From: Sphingobium sp. SCG-1
GTDB taxonomy: Bacteria > Pseudomonadota > Alphaproteobacteria > Sphingomonadales > Sphingomonadaceae
Direction: 5' to 3'
Length of the DNA: 64,000 nt
Assembly (NCBI RefSeq): GCF_002953135.1
Contig: NZ_CP026372.1
Span: 1,674,001-1,738,000, forward strand
Both the position numbers and the translations under genes were made by a program. The notes under the pieces are model-generated. The model saw nothing but the letters and a program-made list of their open reading frames with translations. It did no database searches and was not told where the DNA came from. Positions 34,853 to 42,719 of this stretch are shown here, piece by piece (the first letter of the stretch is position 1; each line of letters opens with the position of its first letter).

Positions 34853-35284
34853 TTAGCCCTCCACCACTTCGAGGCCCATTGCGCGGGCGCTGCCTTCGAT
34901 GATCTTCGTCGCGGCTTCGATGTCGTTCGCGTTGAGATCGGCCATCTTCGCCTGCGCGATTTCGCTCAGCTGCGAGCGCTTGATCTTTCCGGCAACTACC
35001 TTGCCCGGCTCTTTCGAACCCGACTTCAGGCCAGCGGCCTTCTTGATCAGGAACGTCGCGGGCGGCGTTTTGGTCTTGAAGGTGAAGCTGCGGTCGGCGA
35101 ACACGGTGATGACGGTGGGGAGGGGCGTGCCCTTTTCCACGTCGCCGGTCTGTGCGTTGAACGCCTTGCAGAATTCCATGATGTTCACGCCGCGCTGACC
35201 CAGAGCAGGGCCGATCGGCGGGGACGGGTTGGCGGCGCCCGCAGGCACCTGGAGCTTGATATAGCCCGTAATCTTTTTAGCCAT
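34853..35284 (-). CDS. rplK: 50S ribosomal protein L11
   Basis: A 143-residue protein of the GTPase-associated centre. The N-terminal part has GYIKLQVPAGAANPSPPIGPALGQRGVNIMEFCKAFN; the C-terminal RNA-binding part has SQLSEIAQAKMADLNANDIEAATKIIEGSARAMG, all standard when read in pieces. It is 117 bases downstream of nusG and begins the rplK-rplA pair. The leader could host L1 autoregulation, but no clear L1 site was identified. Confidence 0.98.
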   Translation of the reverse strand: MAKKITGYIKLQVPAGAANPSPPIGPALGQRGVNIMEFCKAFNAQTGDVEKGTPLPTVITVFADRSFTFKTKTPPATFLIKKAAGLKSGSKEPGKVVAGKIKRSQLSEIAQAKMADLNANDIEAATKIIEGSARAMGLEVVEG

Positions 35285-35401
35285 GTGTACTCACTCTGTT
35301 GCTGAACGGGGCAGATGCACCGTCCGGTTCAAGTTTAGCGGTCAGACAGCCAATCCGAGGATCAGCCTCCCGCGTCTTATTCCCGGTCTCCCGGAAATTT
35401 C

Positions 35402-35938
35402 TTACTTCGACAGTTCGACCTGCTCGAAGTCCAGTTCCACGGGCGTCGCACGGCCGAAGATCGACACGGACACCTTCACGCGGCTCTTTTCGAAATCTAG
35501 TTCCTCGACCACGCCGTTGAAGCTGGCGAAGGGACCGTCCAGAACCTTGACGCTGTCGCCGATCTCGTAATTGACCGTGACGCGGGTCTTAGGATTGGCG
35601 GCGGCCTCTTCCTTGGTATTCAGGATGCGTGCGGCTTCGGCTTCGCTGATAGCCTGCGGCTTACCCATGGAGCCAAGGAAGCCGGTGACCTTGGGCGTGT
35701 TCTTGACGAGGTGATAGACGTCGTCGTTCATCGCAAGCTTCGCAAGGACGTAGCCGGGGAAGAACTTCCGTTCCGACTGCACTTTCTTGCCGCGACGGAC
35801 TTCGGTGACGGTCTCGACCGGAACCTCGACCGATTCGACAAGCTGGGACAGGCCCAGGCGTTCGGCGTCGGCCACGATCGAGTCGCGGACCTTGTTCTCG
35901 AAGCCTGAATAGGCATGGATGATGTACCAACGCGCCAT
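35402..35938 (-). CDS. nusG: Transcription elongation/antitermination factor NusG
   Basis: A 178-residue NusG with the NGN domain (RWYIIHAYSGFENKV, FPGYVLAKL, TPKVTGFLG) and the C-terminal KOW domain (GDSVKVLDGPFASFNGVVEE). ATG 35938 is used; the frame runs on upstream into secE but the residues there do not match the family. It follows secE by 52 bases, in the conserved order secE-nusG-rplK-rplA. Confidence 0.98.
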   Translation of the reverse strand: MARWYIIHAYSGFENKVRDSIVADAERLGLSQLVESVEVPVETVTEVRRGKKVQSERKFFPGYVLAKLAMNDDVYHLVKNTPKVTGFLGSMGKPQAISEAEAARILNTKEEAAANPKTRVTVNYEIGDSVKVLDGPFASFNGVVEELDFEKSRVKVSVSIFGRATPVELDFEQVELSK

Positions 35939-35990
35939 GAACTTACCGAAACTCCCGCCTGTACCGTCTGTCTGTTGCTTCCCGTGACGC

Positions 35991-36197
35991 TCAGCGCTGG
36001 CCTGCGGCCATTGCAAGCAGCCACTTCACCACTGCACCGAAAACGCTGTCGATGCTGAAGAAGAACAGGCCAAGGATCGACGTCATGATCACGACCATAA
36101 CGGTCGTCATCATCGTTTCCCGACTCGTGGGCCATACAATCTTCGACGCTTCCGCGCGCACCTGATTGACGAATTCCGCTGGGGACGTCTTGGCCAT
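35991..36197 (-). CDS. secE: Preprotein translocase subunit SecE
   Basis: A 68-residue single-helix SecE. The amphipathic segment EFVNQVRAEASKIVWPTSRET precedes a hydrophobic helix (about 33-60), as in short SecE of alphaproteobacteria. SecE clamps the SecYEG channel. Its position between tRNA-Trp and nusG is conserved in many bacteria. Confidence 0.95.
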   Translation of the reverse strand: MAKTSPAEFVNQVRAEASKIVWPTSRETMMTTVMVVIMTSILGLFFFSIDSVFGAVVKWLLAMAAGQR

Positions 36198-36353
36198 GAG
36201 AGTTACTCAACCCGTTCAAAAACAACACAAACCGCGAAGCAATACACCGCCCTCCGGGCCTTGCCTCTGTAGGGCACCCCGGATGCGGTCACTGCTCCGC
36301 GACCAAATTTTCTTCGCGTTCCATAGACTTGTACCCGTTGGGGTGCAAGCCAA

Positions 36354-36429
36354 TGGCAGGAGCGGAGGGACTCGAACCCACGGCATTCGGTTTTGGAGAC
36401 CGACGCTCTACCAACTGAGCTACGCTCCT
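36354..36429 (-). tRNA. tRNA-Trp (anticodon CCA)
   Basis: The minus strand reads as a complete 76-base tRNA. The acceptor stem AGGAGCG pairs with CGCTCCT; the D arm is GCTCAGTTGGTAGAGC; the anticodon loop CTCCAAA contains CCA; the T arm is GTGGGTTCGAGTCCC. The 3' CCA is encoded (36354-36356). Position just upstream of secE is the usual one for tRNA-Trp. Confidence 0.98.
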
Positions 36430-36571
36430 GTGCCGGCGAAGACGGGCGCTTTAGCTTGGGCGAGGCGTCAGGGCAAGGGCTTTGCCGCAAGTTCTGTCCG
36501 GCGGCGGATGCGATCGGTAGAACCGCGTAACCGGTTGGCGCGGGCGCCAAAGCATCGTAGCGTTGCGGGCA

Positions 36572-37279
36572 ATGACGATCGACCCCGTTCTGCTGCTTCA
36601 GGCTTACGCCATCGGCGTGTTTCCGATGTCCGACGACCGCGACGCAGAGGATATCTATTGGGTGGAACCCAAAAAGCGGGCGATACTTCCGTTGGACGGC
36701 TTCAATCTGTCGCGCTCGCTGGCGCGGACGATCCGGCGAGACCGCTTCACCGTGCGGGCAAACAGCGATTTTGCCGCTGTCGTAGCGCTCTGTGCCGAAG
36801 CCGCGCCTGACCGGCCGTCGACATGGATCAACCATAGTATCGAAACGGCCTATCTGGAACTGCATCGGCTAGGTTTTGCGCATTGCGTGGAGTGCTGGGA
36901 AGGCGACGCGCTGGTTGGCGGACTTTATGGCGTATCTCTTGGGAGGGCATTCTTTGGCGAGAGCATGTTCTCGCGGCGGACCGATGCGTCGAAAGTGGCG
37001 CTTGCGTGGCTGGTCGCGCGACTGCGGGTCGGCGGATTTTCGCTACTCGATTGCCAGTTCCTGACCGATCATTTGCGCTCGCTCGGGGCAGTGGAAATAC
37101 GGCAGGCGGCGTATCTGAAGTTGCTGACGGCAGCGGTGGACGGTGTCCCGCTGGGACGCGGGCGGGCTGCGCTGGATAGCGGAGCAGGACAATATGCCGA
37201 GGCTGCATTCGGCGCTTTGGTGGAGCGTGAAGCTGGCGTGACAGGGCGGGACGTCGCGGCTCTACTAAGCCAAGTGTAA
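36572..37279 (+). CDS. aat: Leucyl/phenylalanyl-tRNA-protein transferase
   Basis: Aat adds Leu or Phe to N-terminal Lys or Arg of proteins to mark them for ClpAP degradation. The 235-residue protein has LLQAYAIGVFPMSDDRD, YWVEPKKRAILPLDGF, INHSIETAYLELHRLGFAH, and GGLYGVSLGRAFFGESMFS, which are diagnostic. ATG 36572 is preferred to the TTG three codons upstream. It is divergent from the tRNA-Trp/secE unit. Confidence 0.96.
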   Translation: MTIDPVLLLQAYAIGVFPMSDDRDAEDIYWVEPKKRAILPLDGFNLSRSLARTIRRDRFTVRANSDFAAVVALCAEAAPDRPSTWINHSIETAYLELHRLGFAHCVECWEGDALVGGLYGVSLGRAFFGESMFSRRTDASKVALAWLVARLRVGGFSLLDCQFLTDHLRSLGAVEIRQAAYLKLLTAAVDGVPLGRGRAALDSGAGQYAEAAFGALVEREAGVTGRDVAALLSQV

Positions 37280-37362
37280 GCCTCATCTGCGAGATCCACA
37301 TTCATTCGATCTGGCTGAAGATTAACAGCGCGCAAATTAGGGTGAGCAGATCAGTGAGAAAA

Positions 37363-37380
37363 CGCAATTAATAAATTGCG
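37363..37380. promoter_or_regulatory. Perfect AT-rich palindrome upstream of the S24-type regulator
   Basis: CGCAATT and AATTGCG form a seven-base dyad around AATA, 158 bases before the regulator start at 37538 and 84 bases after aat. It could be an operator (for example for autoregulation) or the aat terminator, since no T-run follows. The 37280-37537 gap otherwise shows only A/T-rich promoter-like sequence. Confidence 0.4.
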
Positions 37381-37537
37381 CGGATAGAACGGGTTGGTGG
37401 TTTTTCAACAGTTCGGCGCCGCAGCAAGTTACCGCCATTATCGCCCTTTCCATCGCATATTAATCCAAGTTAACTTTCATCTCGGACGATTTTCCGCAAG
37501 AACGCAGTTGCACAAAAGATGCAAGGGTTCGCCAAAT

Positions 37538-38275
37538 ATGAATGCAATCACCATGTCGTCCATGACATCCTTCCTGCCGCCAGTTCGCACACCCGCCGCG
37601 ATGCTGGAAATCGCCGATCCCGAGCAGAAGCGGGCATGTGCGCTACTGCACCGCATCGTCGCTCATACCGGTCTGTCGATCACAGAAATTGCGCGCGCTG
37701 CTGGGCTTTCGCCATCCACGCTGACACGCATTTATCCGACGCCATCGGTCAGTTACACGTTGTCGATGCGTACGCTGACGAAGATCCATGCAGCATTCCC
37801 GGACGCCTATCCCGGCAACTCCGCTTTGAGCGTGTCGCATGTGCCAGATGAAGCGCATGTTCCACTACTGCTGCTCGGCGAGTTCAAGAGGTCGGCGGGT
37901 ATGGCCGGCATGGTGGTTCCGCCTGATTTTGAACTTTACACGCTGGTGCCCGATACCGCGCAGATTCAGGCCCCACCCTATCTGACGGTGCGGGATATGG
38001 ATCGTTTCGTGACGGCCTATGTTCCGGGCAATGCCATGGCGCCACGGATCAAGACGGGTGAGATGCTTTTGATCGACAAGATAAAGCCAGCGCCCGTCGG
38101 CACGGATGTGCTCGTAAGTCTACGGCGTGGGGAAGAAGATCAGGCGGTAACGATCGGTACGCTGCTCGCCCGCGACCGCGATCATATCACACTCCAACAG
38201 GGCCGGGTGATCGCCAACTTCGACCATAGCCAGATCGGATACGTTCACCTGATCGTCGCAGTGATGCGCGACTGA
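37538..38275 (+). CDS. HTH transcriptional regulator with S24/LexA-like C-terminal domain
   Basis: A 245-residue protein. Residues about 44-85 form a helix-turn-helix (GLSITEIARAAGLSPSTLTRI). The C-terminal part (about 150-240) matches the S24 fold of phage-type repressors. At the position of the usual catalytic Ser in a GxSM motif the sequence reads GNAM (164-167), so A166 replaces the nucleophile and self-cleavage is unlikely. It is read alone; ATG 37538 is chosen since upstream sequence is non-coding in character. Targets are unknown. Confidence 0.85.
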   Translation: MNAITMSSMTSFLPPVRTPAAMLEIADPEQKRACALLHRIVAHTGLSITEIARAAGLSPSTLTRIYPTPSVSYTLSMRTLTKIHAAFPDAYPGNSALSVSHVPDEAHVPLLLLGEFKRSAGMAGMVVPPDFELYTLVPDTAQIQAPPYLTVRDMDRFVTAYVPGNAMAPRIKTGEMLLIDKIKPAPVGTDVLVSLRRGEEDQAVTIGTLLARDRDHITLQQGRVIANFDHSQIGYVHLIVAVMRD

Positions 38276-38296
38276 GAGTAAGCGCGTGATCTTGCG

Positions 38297-38995
38297 CTAA
38301 CTTCTGAGTGTCCCGAAGGGCAGTAGCTTCTTGGCCAATGCGGCGGCTGCTTTACCGTTGCTGGCGCGCAGGGCAGGGAGGATCGCGACTGCGTTGCGTT
38401 TCATCAAAGCGTCCAGAGGCGTTGGACTTTGGGCAGTAGCGGCAGCTTCGGCAAGCTTACGTGCCTTGGCGACGTTATCGCTGTCGAGGCGGATTTGCAT
38501 CATCGCAGCCAGACCGGAAAAGAAGGCACGCTGGCCGCCGAGCGACACGGCGCGCGCCAGGGCCACTTCTCCGGTCTGGGCCTTTGCGCCGAGCACGGTG
38601 CGGGCCATGAAGCTGCCCAACTGGTCGATGGCGTCCAGATGCCATCCAGCAATCACCATCTGCGCTTCGGCGTCTTTGGCATCACGCGCTGCCAGTGCTT
38701 CGAAGATATCGAGCGACGCCCGCGCGTCCGATCGGCTGCGCGTCAGCTTGGCGCGATAGCCGATAGCCACCCCGCGCTGAAGAGTCGCTTCGTGATCGTT
38801 AGGGCGGGACGCAAGTATCTTTTCTGACGCGGAGATCGCCTGTCCGACGAGCGCCAGCGCCTTGGCTTTGTCCTGCGTCTGGAACGCGGCGGTTGTGAGT
38901 AATTCACGCGGCGTTTCCGCTATAGCCGGGGTGGTCGCGACGATCGCGGCGATGCAGGAGATTGAAAAGCGGGCAATGGCATTGGCATCGGACAC
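38297..38995 (-). CDS. Secreted helical-repeat (TPR-like) protein of unknown function
   Basis: The 232-residue product begins with a signal-like segment (ISCIAAIVATTPAIAETP) and continues as Ala-rich helices with a TPR-like rhythm (KALALVGQAISASEKILA, ARASLDIFEALAARDAKDAEA). I recognise no enzymatic motif. It is probably a periplasmic scaffold or binding protein. It is convergent with the S24-type regulator and not clearly in an operon. Confidence 0.75.
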   Translation of the reverse strand: MSDANAIARFSISCIAAIVATTPAIAETPRELLTTAAFQTQDKAKALALVGQAISASEKILASRPNDHEATLQRGVAIGYRAKLTRSRSDARASLDIFEALAARDAKDAEAQMVIAGWHLDAIDQLGSFMARTVLGAKAQTGEVALARAVSLGGQRAFFSGLAAMMQIRLDSDNVAKARKLAEAAATAQSPTPLDALMKRNAVAILPALRASNGKAAAALAKKLLPFGTLRS

Positions 38996-39115
38996 GAAGG
39001 TTCTCCCAAGTCGGGTTACCGACCTGGTCCCGCTAAAGGGTCAACGTTCACCTATCATGTCAGTTGCCGGAAAAAGTCCGCGGCCGTTTACGTTGAACCT
39101 CAGCAAGCAAAGTCT

Positions 39116-39514
39116 TCAGCCCGCGTCGGGCGTCCACGCCTCATAGTCACCGGTCGCGCTCTGGCGCTTGCCGCCTTTTTCGATCGCGCCGCTTGGACGG
39201 TAAGCCTGCGGCGTGCCGGTGAGGTTGGGCGTAAATTCCTTTTCCCAGATCCGCGGCGGGGGCAGCGCGCTCTCAGGGGCCTCCTCGAATGTGTGGTGCA
39301 GCCAGCCGTGCCATTCAGCAGGTACGCGGCTGGCGTCGTTGGAGCCTTTGTACATCACCCAGCGGCGTGGGTTGCCATCGATGCCCTTGCCACCTTGGAA
39401 ATAGACATTGCCCTCATAATCCTCGCCCACTCGCGATCCGTTGCGCTTGCTCCAGAGCGCGGTGCCGATGGTGGCGCCGTTCCACCAGGTGAAGATGTTA
39501 GCCAATATGCCCAT
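39116..39514 (-). CDS. NADH:ubiquinone oxidoreductase subunit NDUFA12
   Basis: A 132-residue supernumerary subunit of complex I that is shared by alphaproteobacteria and mitochondria. Signatures are the start IFTWWNGATIGTALWSKRNG, VGEDYEGNVYF, RRWVMYKG and VPAEWHGWLHH. It contains no cofactor. It is not next to the main nuo operon, which is normal in alphaproteobacteria. Confidence 0.95.
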   Translation of the reverse strand: MGILANIFTWWNGATIGTALWSKRNGSRVGEDYEGNVYFQGGKGIDGNPRRWVMYKGSNDASRVPAEWHGWLHHTFEEAPESALPPPRIWEKEFTPNLTGTPQAYRPSGAIEKGGKRQSATGDYEAWTPDAG

Positions 39515-39578
39515 GACCTTCGCTTAGCGCCGGGCAGGGTGCATTGGCAAGGCAGTTTTGCCGCATCGCAATGGCAGG

Positions 39579-40112
39579 TTAGGGGCAGAAGCTTGGGGCC
39601 GCGCTTGGTTGCGTAGTGGCAGCGCCAGGCACCGCACAGTAGCCCCATTGTACCTTGTCGCCTTCCGCCAGTCCAAGTTCCGCAGCACGGCCTCCGCGCA
39701 ATTCCACCACGCCTGCAACGGGCACGCCTGCCGAGGCAGGTTCGCGGGAATATGGCTTTCGGTTCGCGCCGATGAAGGCGATCGTCCCGTCAGGCGCGAC
39801 GAACAGCATGTCGAGCGGGATAACAGTATTCTTCATCCAGAAACTCGCAGTACGCGGCGGTTTCATCGGGAACACCATGCCGCCGTCGTTGGGTAGATCG
39901 GTGCGGAACATGAGGCCCTGTTCCTGTTCCTCGGGCGTGACGGCGGTCTCCACGTCGAAGCGATGCAGCTTGCCCTTGCTGGAGATGACGAGCGGGATCG
40001 TGGCTGCCTTCGCGGAGTCCTGCACGACAGCGGCATTATCAGCGGGAGCCTTGTTGGAGCACGCGGAGGCGAGCAGCAGCAGCGGCAAAAGGGCACAGGA
40101 TTTACTCTTCAC
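39579..40112 (-). CDS. DUF192 family lipoprotein
   Basis: A 177-residue protein with a lipoprotein signal (LLPLLLLASAC) and a DUF192 domain: QGLMFRTDLPNDGGMVF, FWMKNTVIPLDMLFV, and GVVELRGGRAAELGL. The family is secreted and of unknown function. GTG 40112 is the likely start; it overlaps the recX end by 11 bases, so the two are co-transcribed. Confidence 0.88.
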   Translation of the reverse strand: MKSKSCALLPLLLLASACSNKAPADNAAVVQDSAKAATIPLVISSKGKLHRFDVETAVTPEEQEQGLMFRTDLPNDGGMVFPMKPPRTASFWMKNTVIPLDMLFVAPDGTIAFIGANRKPYSREPASAGVPVAGVVELRGGRAAELGLAEGDKVQWGYCAVPGAATTQPSAAPSFCP

Positions 40113-40647
40113 GTTCGGGTATCTCCCCTGGGGCGGCGTCGATCCAGATCCGCGCCATCGCATAATCGTGGCCTGCGCGTAAGAAGGCTGCAATCTGCTT
40201 ATCGCGTTTTTCGCGCTCGACCGGCGCGGCGGCATAGGGACCGAGGCGCTTGCGACGGGCAAAAGCGTCGGCCGCCGCCCATTTTGCGGACGCCGCATCA
40301 TCCATCGCGGGCGCGCGGTCAGTCTCGTCAACGCCCGCCGCGCGTAGAGCTTCGCCCACGCGCCGGGTGCCAAAGCCGCGCCGGGTCAATGCCGCTCCCT
40401 TCATTGCGGCAAATCCGGCGTCGTCGATATAGCCCAGTTCGGCGAGCCGCCCGGCCAGTTCGACCGGATCGGGCGGTTGCGGCCCATCCCAGCCTCGCTC
40501 GTTGATCTTACGGTTCAGGTAAGCGATCAGCTTCGACCGGGTCGTCGCGAAGCGCCCGACATAATGCAACGCAAGGTCACGCAGCTTCGTTTCGTTGAGC
40601 GGCGGACGCGGCTTTTTGGCACGGTCGAAGGAGGGGGAGGTGGTCAC
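40102..40647 (-). CDS. recX: Regulatory protein RecX
   Basis: A 181-residue RecX-type modulator of RecA. The three-helix repeats are visible as ALHYVGRFATTRSKLIAYLNRK, LAELGYIDDAGFAAMKGAAL and DKQIAAFLRAGHDYAMARIWI. The start is uncertain: GTG 40647 puts VTTSPSFDRAKKP at the N-terminus, while the frame is open another 31 codons. recA is not in the window. Confidence 0.82.
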   Translation of the reverse strand: MTTSPSFDRAKKPRPPLNETKLRDLALHYVGRFATTRSKLIAYLNRKINERGWDGPQPPDPVELAGRLAELGYIDDAGFAAMKGAALTRRGFGTRRVGEALRAAGVDETDRAPAMDDAASAKWAAADAFARRKRLGPYAAAPVEREKRDKQIAAFLRAGHDYAMARIWIDAAPGEIPEREE

Positions 40648-40793
40648 GCGCCACTTTTGTGCCACAGTCGGGCCGGAATTTGAACGCGCCTTATGCGCTA
40701 GAAGTGCACGCTGGAGTTCGATATGCGGTGCGACCGGCAATTTGCGTCGGCCCCGGACGTATTAACAGGATGATTTCATTGGGTGACACCAAT

Positions 40794-42533
40794 ATGACGG
40801 TTATGCAGACGCAGATGATTTCGACTCCGACGCAGGACAGCCTGCCCCGGCGGCTGTCTGATTTCGCGACGCTGGGCGAGGCGCTGGATTATGCGGCGCA
40901 GGGACTTCGCGGCCTCAACTTCCATGATCCGCGCGGCAATCTGGCGAAAGTATATCCCTATTCCGACCTGCGGCGCGATGCGATGGATTGCGCCTATCGA
41001 CTGATGGCCCACGGTGTGCGGCCCAAAGACCGGATCGCATTGGTCGCGGAAACCGGGCCGGAATTCGCGCAACTGTTTTTCGGCATCGTCTACGCCGGCG
41101 CATGGCCTGTGCCGCTGCCGCTGCCGACCAGCTTTGGCGGCAAGGAAAGCTATATCGATCAGTTGGTCGTGCAGCTTTCGAGCAGCGATCCAACGATGCT
41201 GTTCTTCCCTTCCGAACTGGCTGAGATGGCAGGCGAAGCGGCGCGTCAGCGGAATGTCGAGCCGATGGCCTACGACACCTTTCTTGCCCGCGCCGCGCAC
41301 CCATGCCCGCTCCCACAGGCGGCGACCGACGACATCGCCTATCTGCAATATTCCAGCGGATCGACGCGCTTTCCGCATGGCGTCGCGGTGACACACAAGG
41401 CGCTGCTCAGCAACTTGTCGGCGCACAGCCACGGCATGCAGGTACAGGACAGCGACCGCTGCATAAGCTGGCTTCCCTGGTATCACGACATGGGCCTCGT
41501 CGGCTGCTTCCTCTCGCCGGTCGCCAATCAGGTTTCCGCCGATTACATGAAGACCGAGGATTTTGCGAGGCGCCCGCTGGCATGGCTCGACCTCATCAGT
41601 CGCAACGAAGGCACGTCGATCAGCTACTCGCCGACCTTCGGCTACGATATCTGCGCGCGCCGCATGTCGAGCCAGACCAAGGCGGCCGACCGCTTCGACC
41701 TGTCGCGGTGGCGGCTTGCGGGCAATGGTGCGGACATGATTCGCCCTGATGTGATGCAGAGCTTCGTCGACGCGTTCGCCGATGCGGGCTTCTCGCCGAG
41801 CGCCTTCCTGCCGAGCTATGGCCTTGCCGAAGCGACCTTGGCGGTCACGATCATGCCGCCGGGCGAGGGAATCGTGGTCGAACTGGTCGAGGAAACCGAT
41901 CTGTCGGGCGGATTCGCGACCGAGGGCCGTCCGCAGCGTTTCCGCGCGATCGTGAATTGCGGCAAGCCCGCCAAGGACATGATCGTGCAGATCCGCGACG
42001 AGGACGGCACGCCGCTAAATGAGCGCCAGATTGGCAAGGTGTGGACCACTGGTCCGTCACTGATGGTCGGCTATTTCCGCGATCAGGAAGCGACCGACGC
42101 CTGCATGGCGGACGGATGGCTCGATACCGGTGACATGGGTTATCTGTCGGACGGCTACCTCTACATCGTCGGCCGCGCCAAGGACATGATTATCATCAAC
42201 GGCAAAAATCACTGGCCGCAGGATATCGAATGGGCCGTGGAGCAATTGCCCGGCTTCAAGCAGGGCGACATCGCCGCTTTCGCGATCACGACGCCGGGTG
42301 GTGAAGAAGCGCCCGCCGTGCTGGTGCATTGCCGCACGTCCGACAATGAGGAACGCTCACGCCTTCGCGATGAAATCCGCGAGCGCGTCCGGGCGATAAC
42401 GGGCATGAACTGCGTGGTCGAACTGGTGCCGCCGCGCACCTTGCCGCGCACCAGCTCGGGCAAGCTCAGCCGATCAAAGGCGCGCAACCTGTATCTGTCC
42501 GGCGAAATCAGGCCTTACGACATAGCGGCCTGA
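40794..42533 (+). CDS. Fatty-acyl-AMP ligase (FAAL-type)
   Basis: A 579-residue ANL-superfamily enzyme that adenylates fatty acids. Motifs: YLQYSSGSTRFPHGVAVTHK (ATP loop), SWLPWYHDMGLVG, SYGLAEATLAV, DGWLDTGDMGYL, and GRAKDMIIINGKNHWPQDIE. The last pattern with NGKNHWPQD is characteristic of FAALs rather than acyl-CoA synthetases. FAALs usually hand acyl groups to carrier proteins; no acyl carrier protein or polyketide synthase lies next door. ATG 40794 is preceded by GGGTGA; ATG 40770 is the alternative. Confidence 0.88.
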   Translation: MTVMQTQMISTPTQDSLPRRLSDFATLGEALDYAAQGLRGLNFHDPRGNLAKVYPYSDLRRDAMDCAYRLMAHGVRPKDRIALVAETGPEFAQLFFGIVYAGAWPVPLPLPTSFGGKESYIDQLVVQLSSSDPTMLFFPSELAEMAGEAARQRNVEPMAYDTFLARAAHPCPLPQAATDDIAYLQYSSGSTRFPHGVAVTHKALLSNLSAHSHGMQVQDSDRCISWLPWYHDMGLVGCFLSPVANQVSADYMKTEDFARRPLAWLDLISRNEGTSISYSPTFGYDICARRMSSQTKAADRFDLSRWRLAGNGADMIRPDVMQSFVDAFADAGFSPSAFLPSYGLAEATLAVTIMPPGEGIVVELVEETDLSGGFATEGRPQRFRAIVNCGKPAKDMIVQIRDEDGTPLNERQIGKVWTTGPSLMVGYFRDQEATDACMADGWLDTGDMGYLSDGYLYIVGRAKDMIIINGKNHWPQDIEWAVEQLPGFKQGDIAAFAITTPGGEEAPAVLVHCRTSDNEERSRLRDEIRERVRAITGMNCVVELVPPRTLPRTSSGKLSRSKARNLYLSGEIRPYDIAA

Positions 42534-42551
42534 TTTTCGGTCGGATTCTGC

Positions 42552-42580
42552 AATGGCGGCGCAGCGATGCGCCGCCATTT
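42552..42580 (+). terminator. Intrinsic terminator of the acyl-AMP ligase gene
   Basis: AATGGCGGCGCA (42552-42563) pairs perfectly with TGCGCCGCCATT (42568-42579) around a GCGA tetraloop, followed by T and TGC. It is a strong 12-base stem 18 bases after the stop codon. Confidence 0.8.
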
Positions 42581-42719
42581 TGCGTGGCATCATGTCGCCG
42601 AAACGGATTTGATCCCGGCGCGGAAAGTTCGTTTCGCTAACAGATTGCTAACCCTCTGCTGCCAGAACGGCGTGGTGAGCACAGAATCGTCCAGATCGCC
42701 CGATGCAGGCGGGGAAAAA

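Noticed and set aside
35285..35401. L1-binding autoregulatory site in the rplK leader
   Set aside because: A GGGAGG/CCTC stem exists, but the match to known L1 sites is too weak to call.
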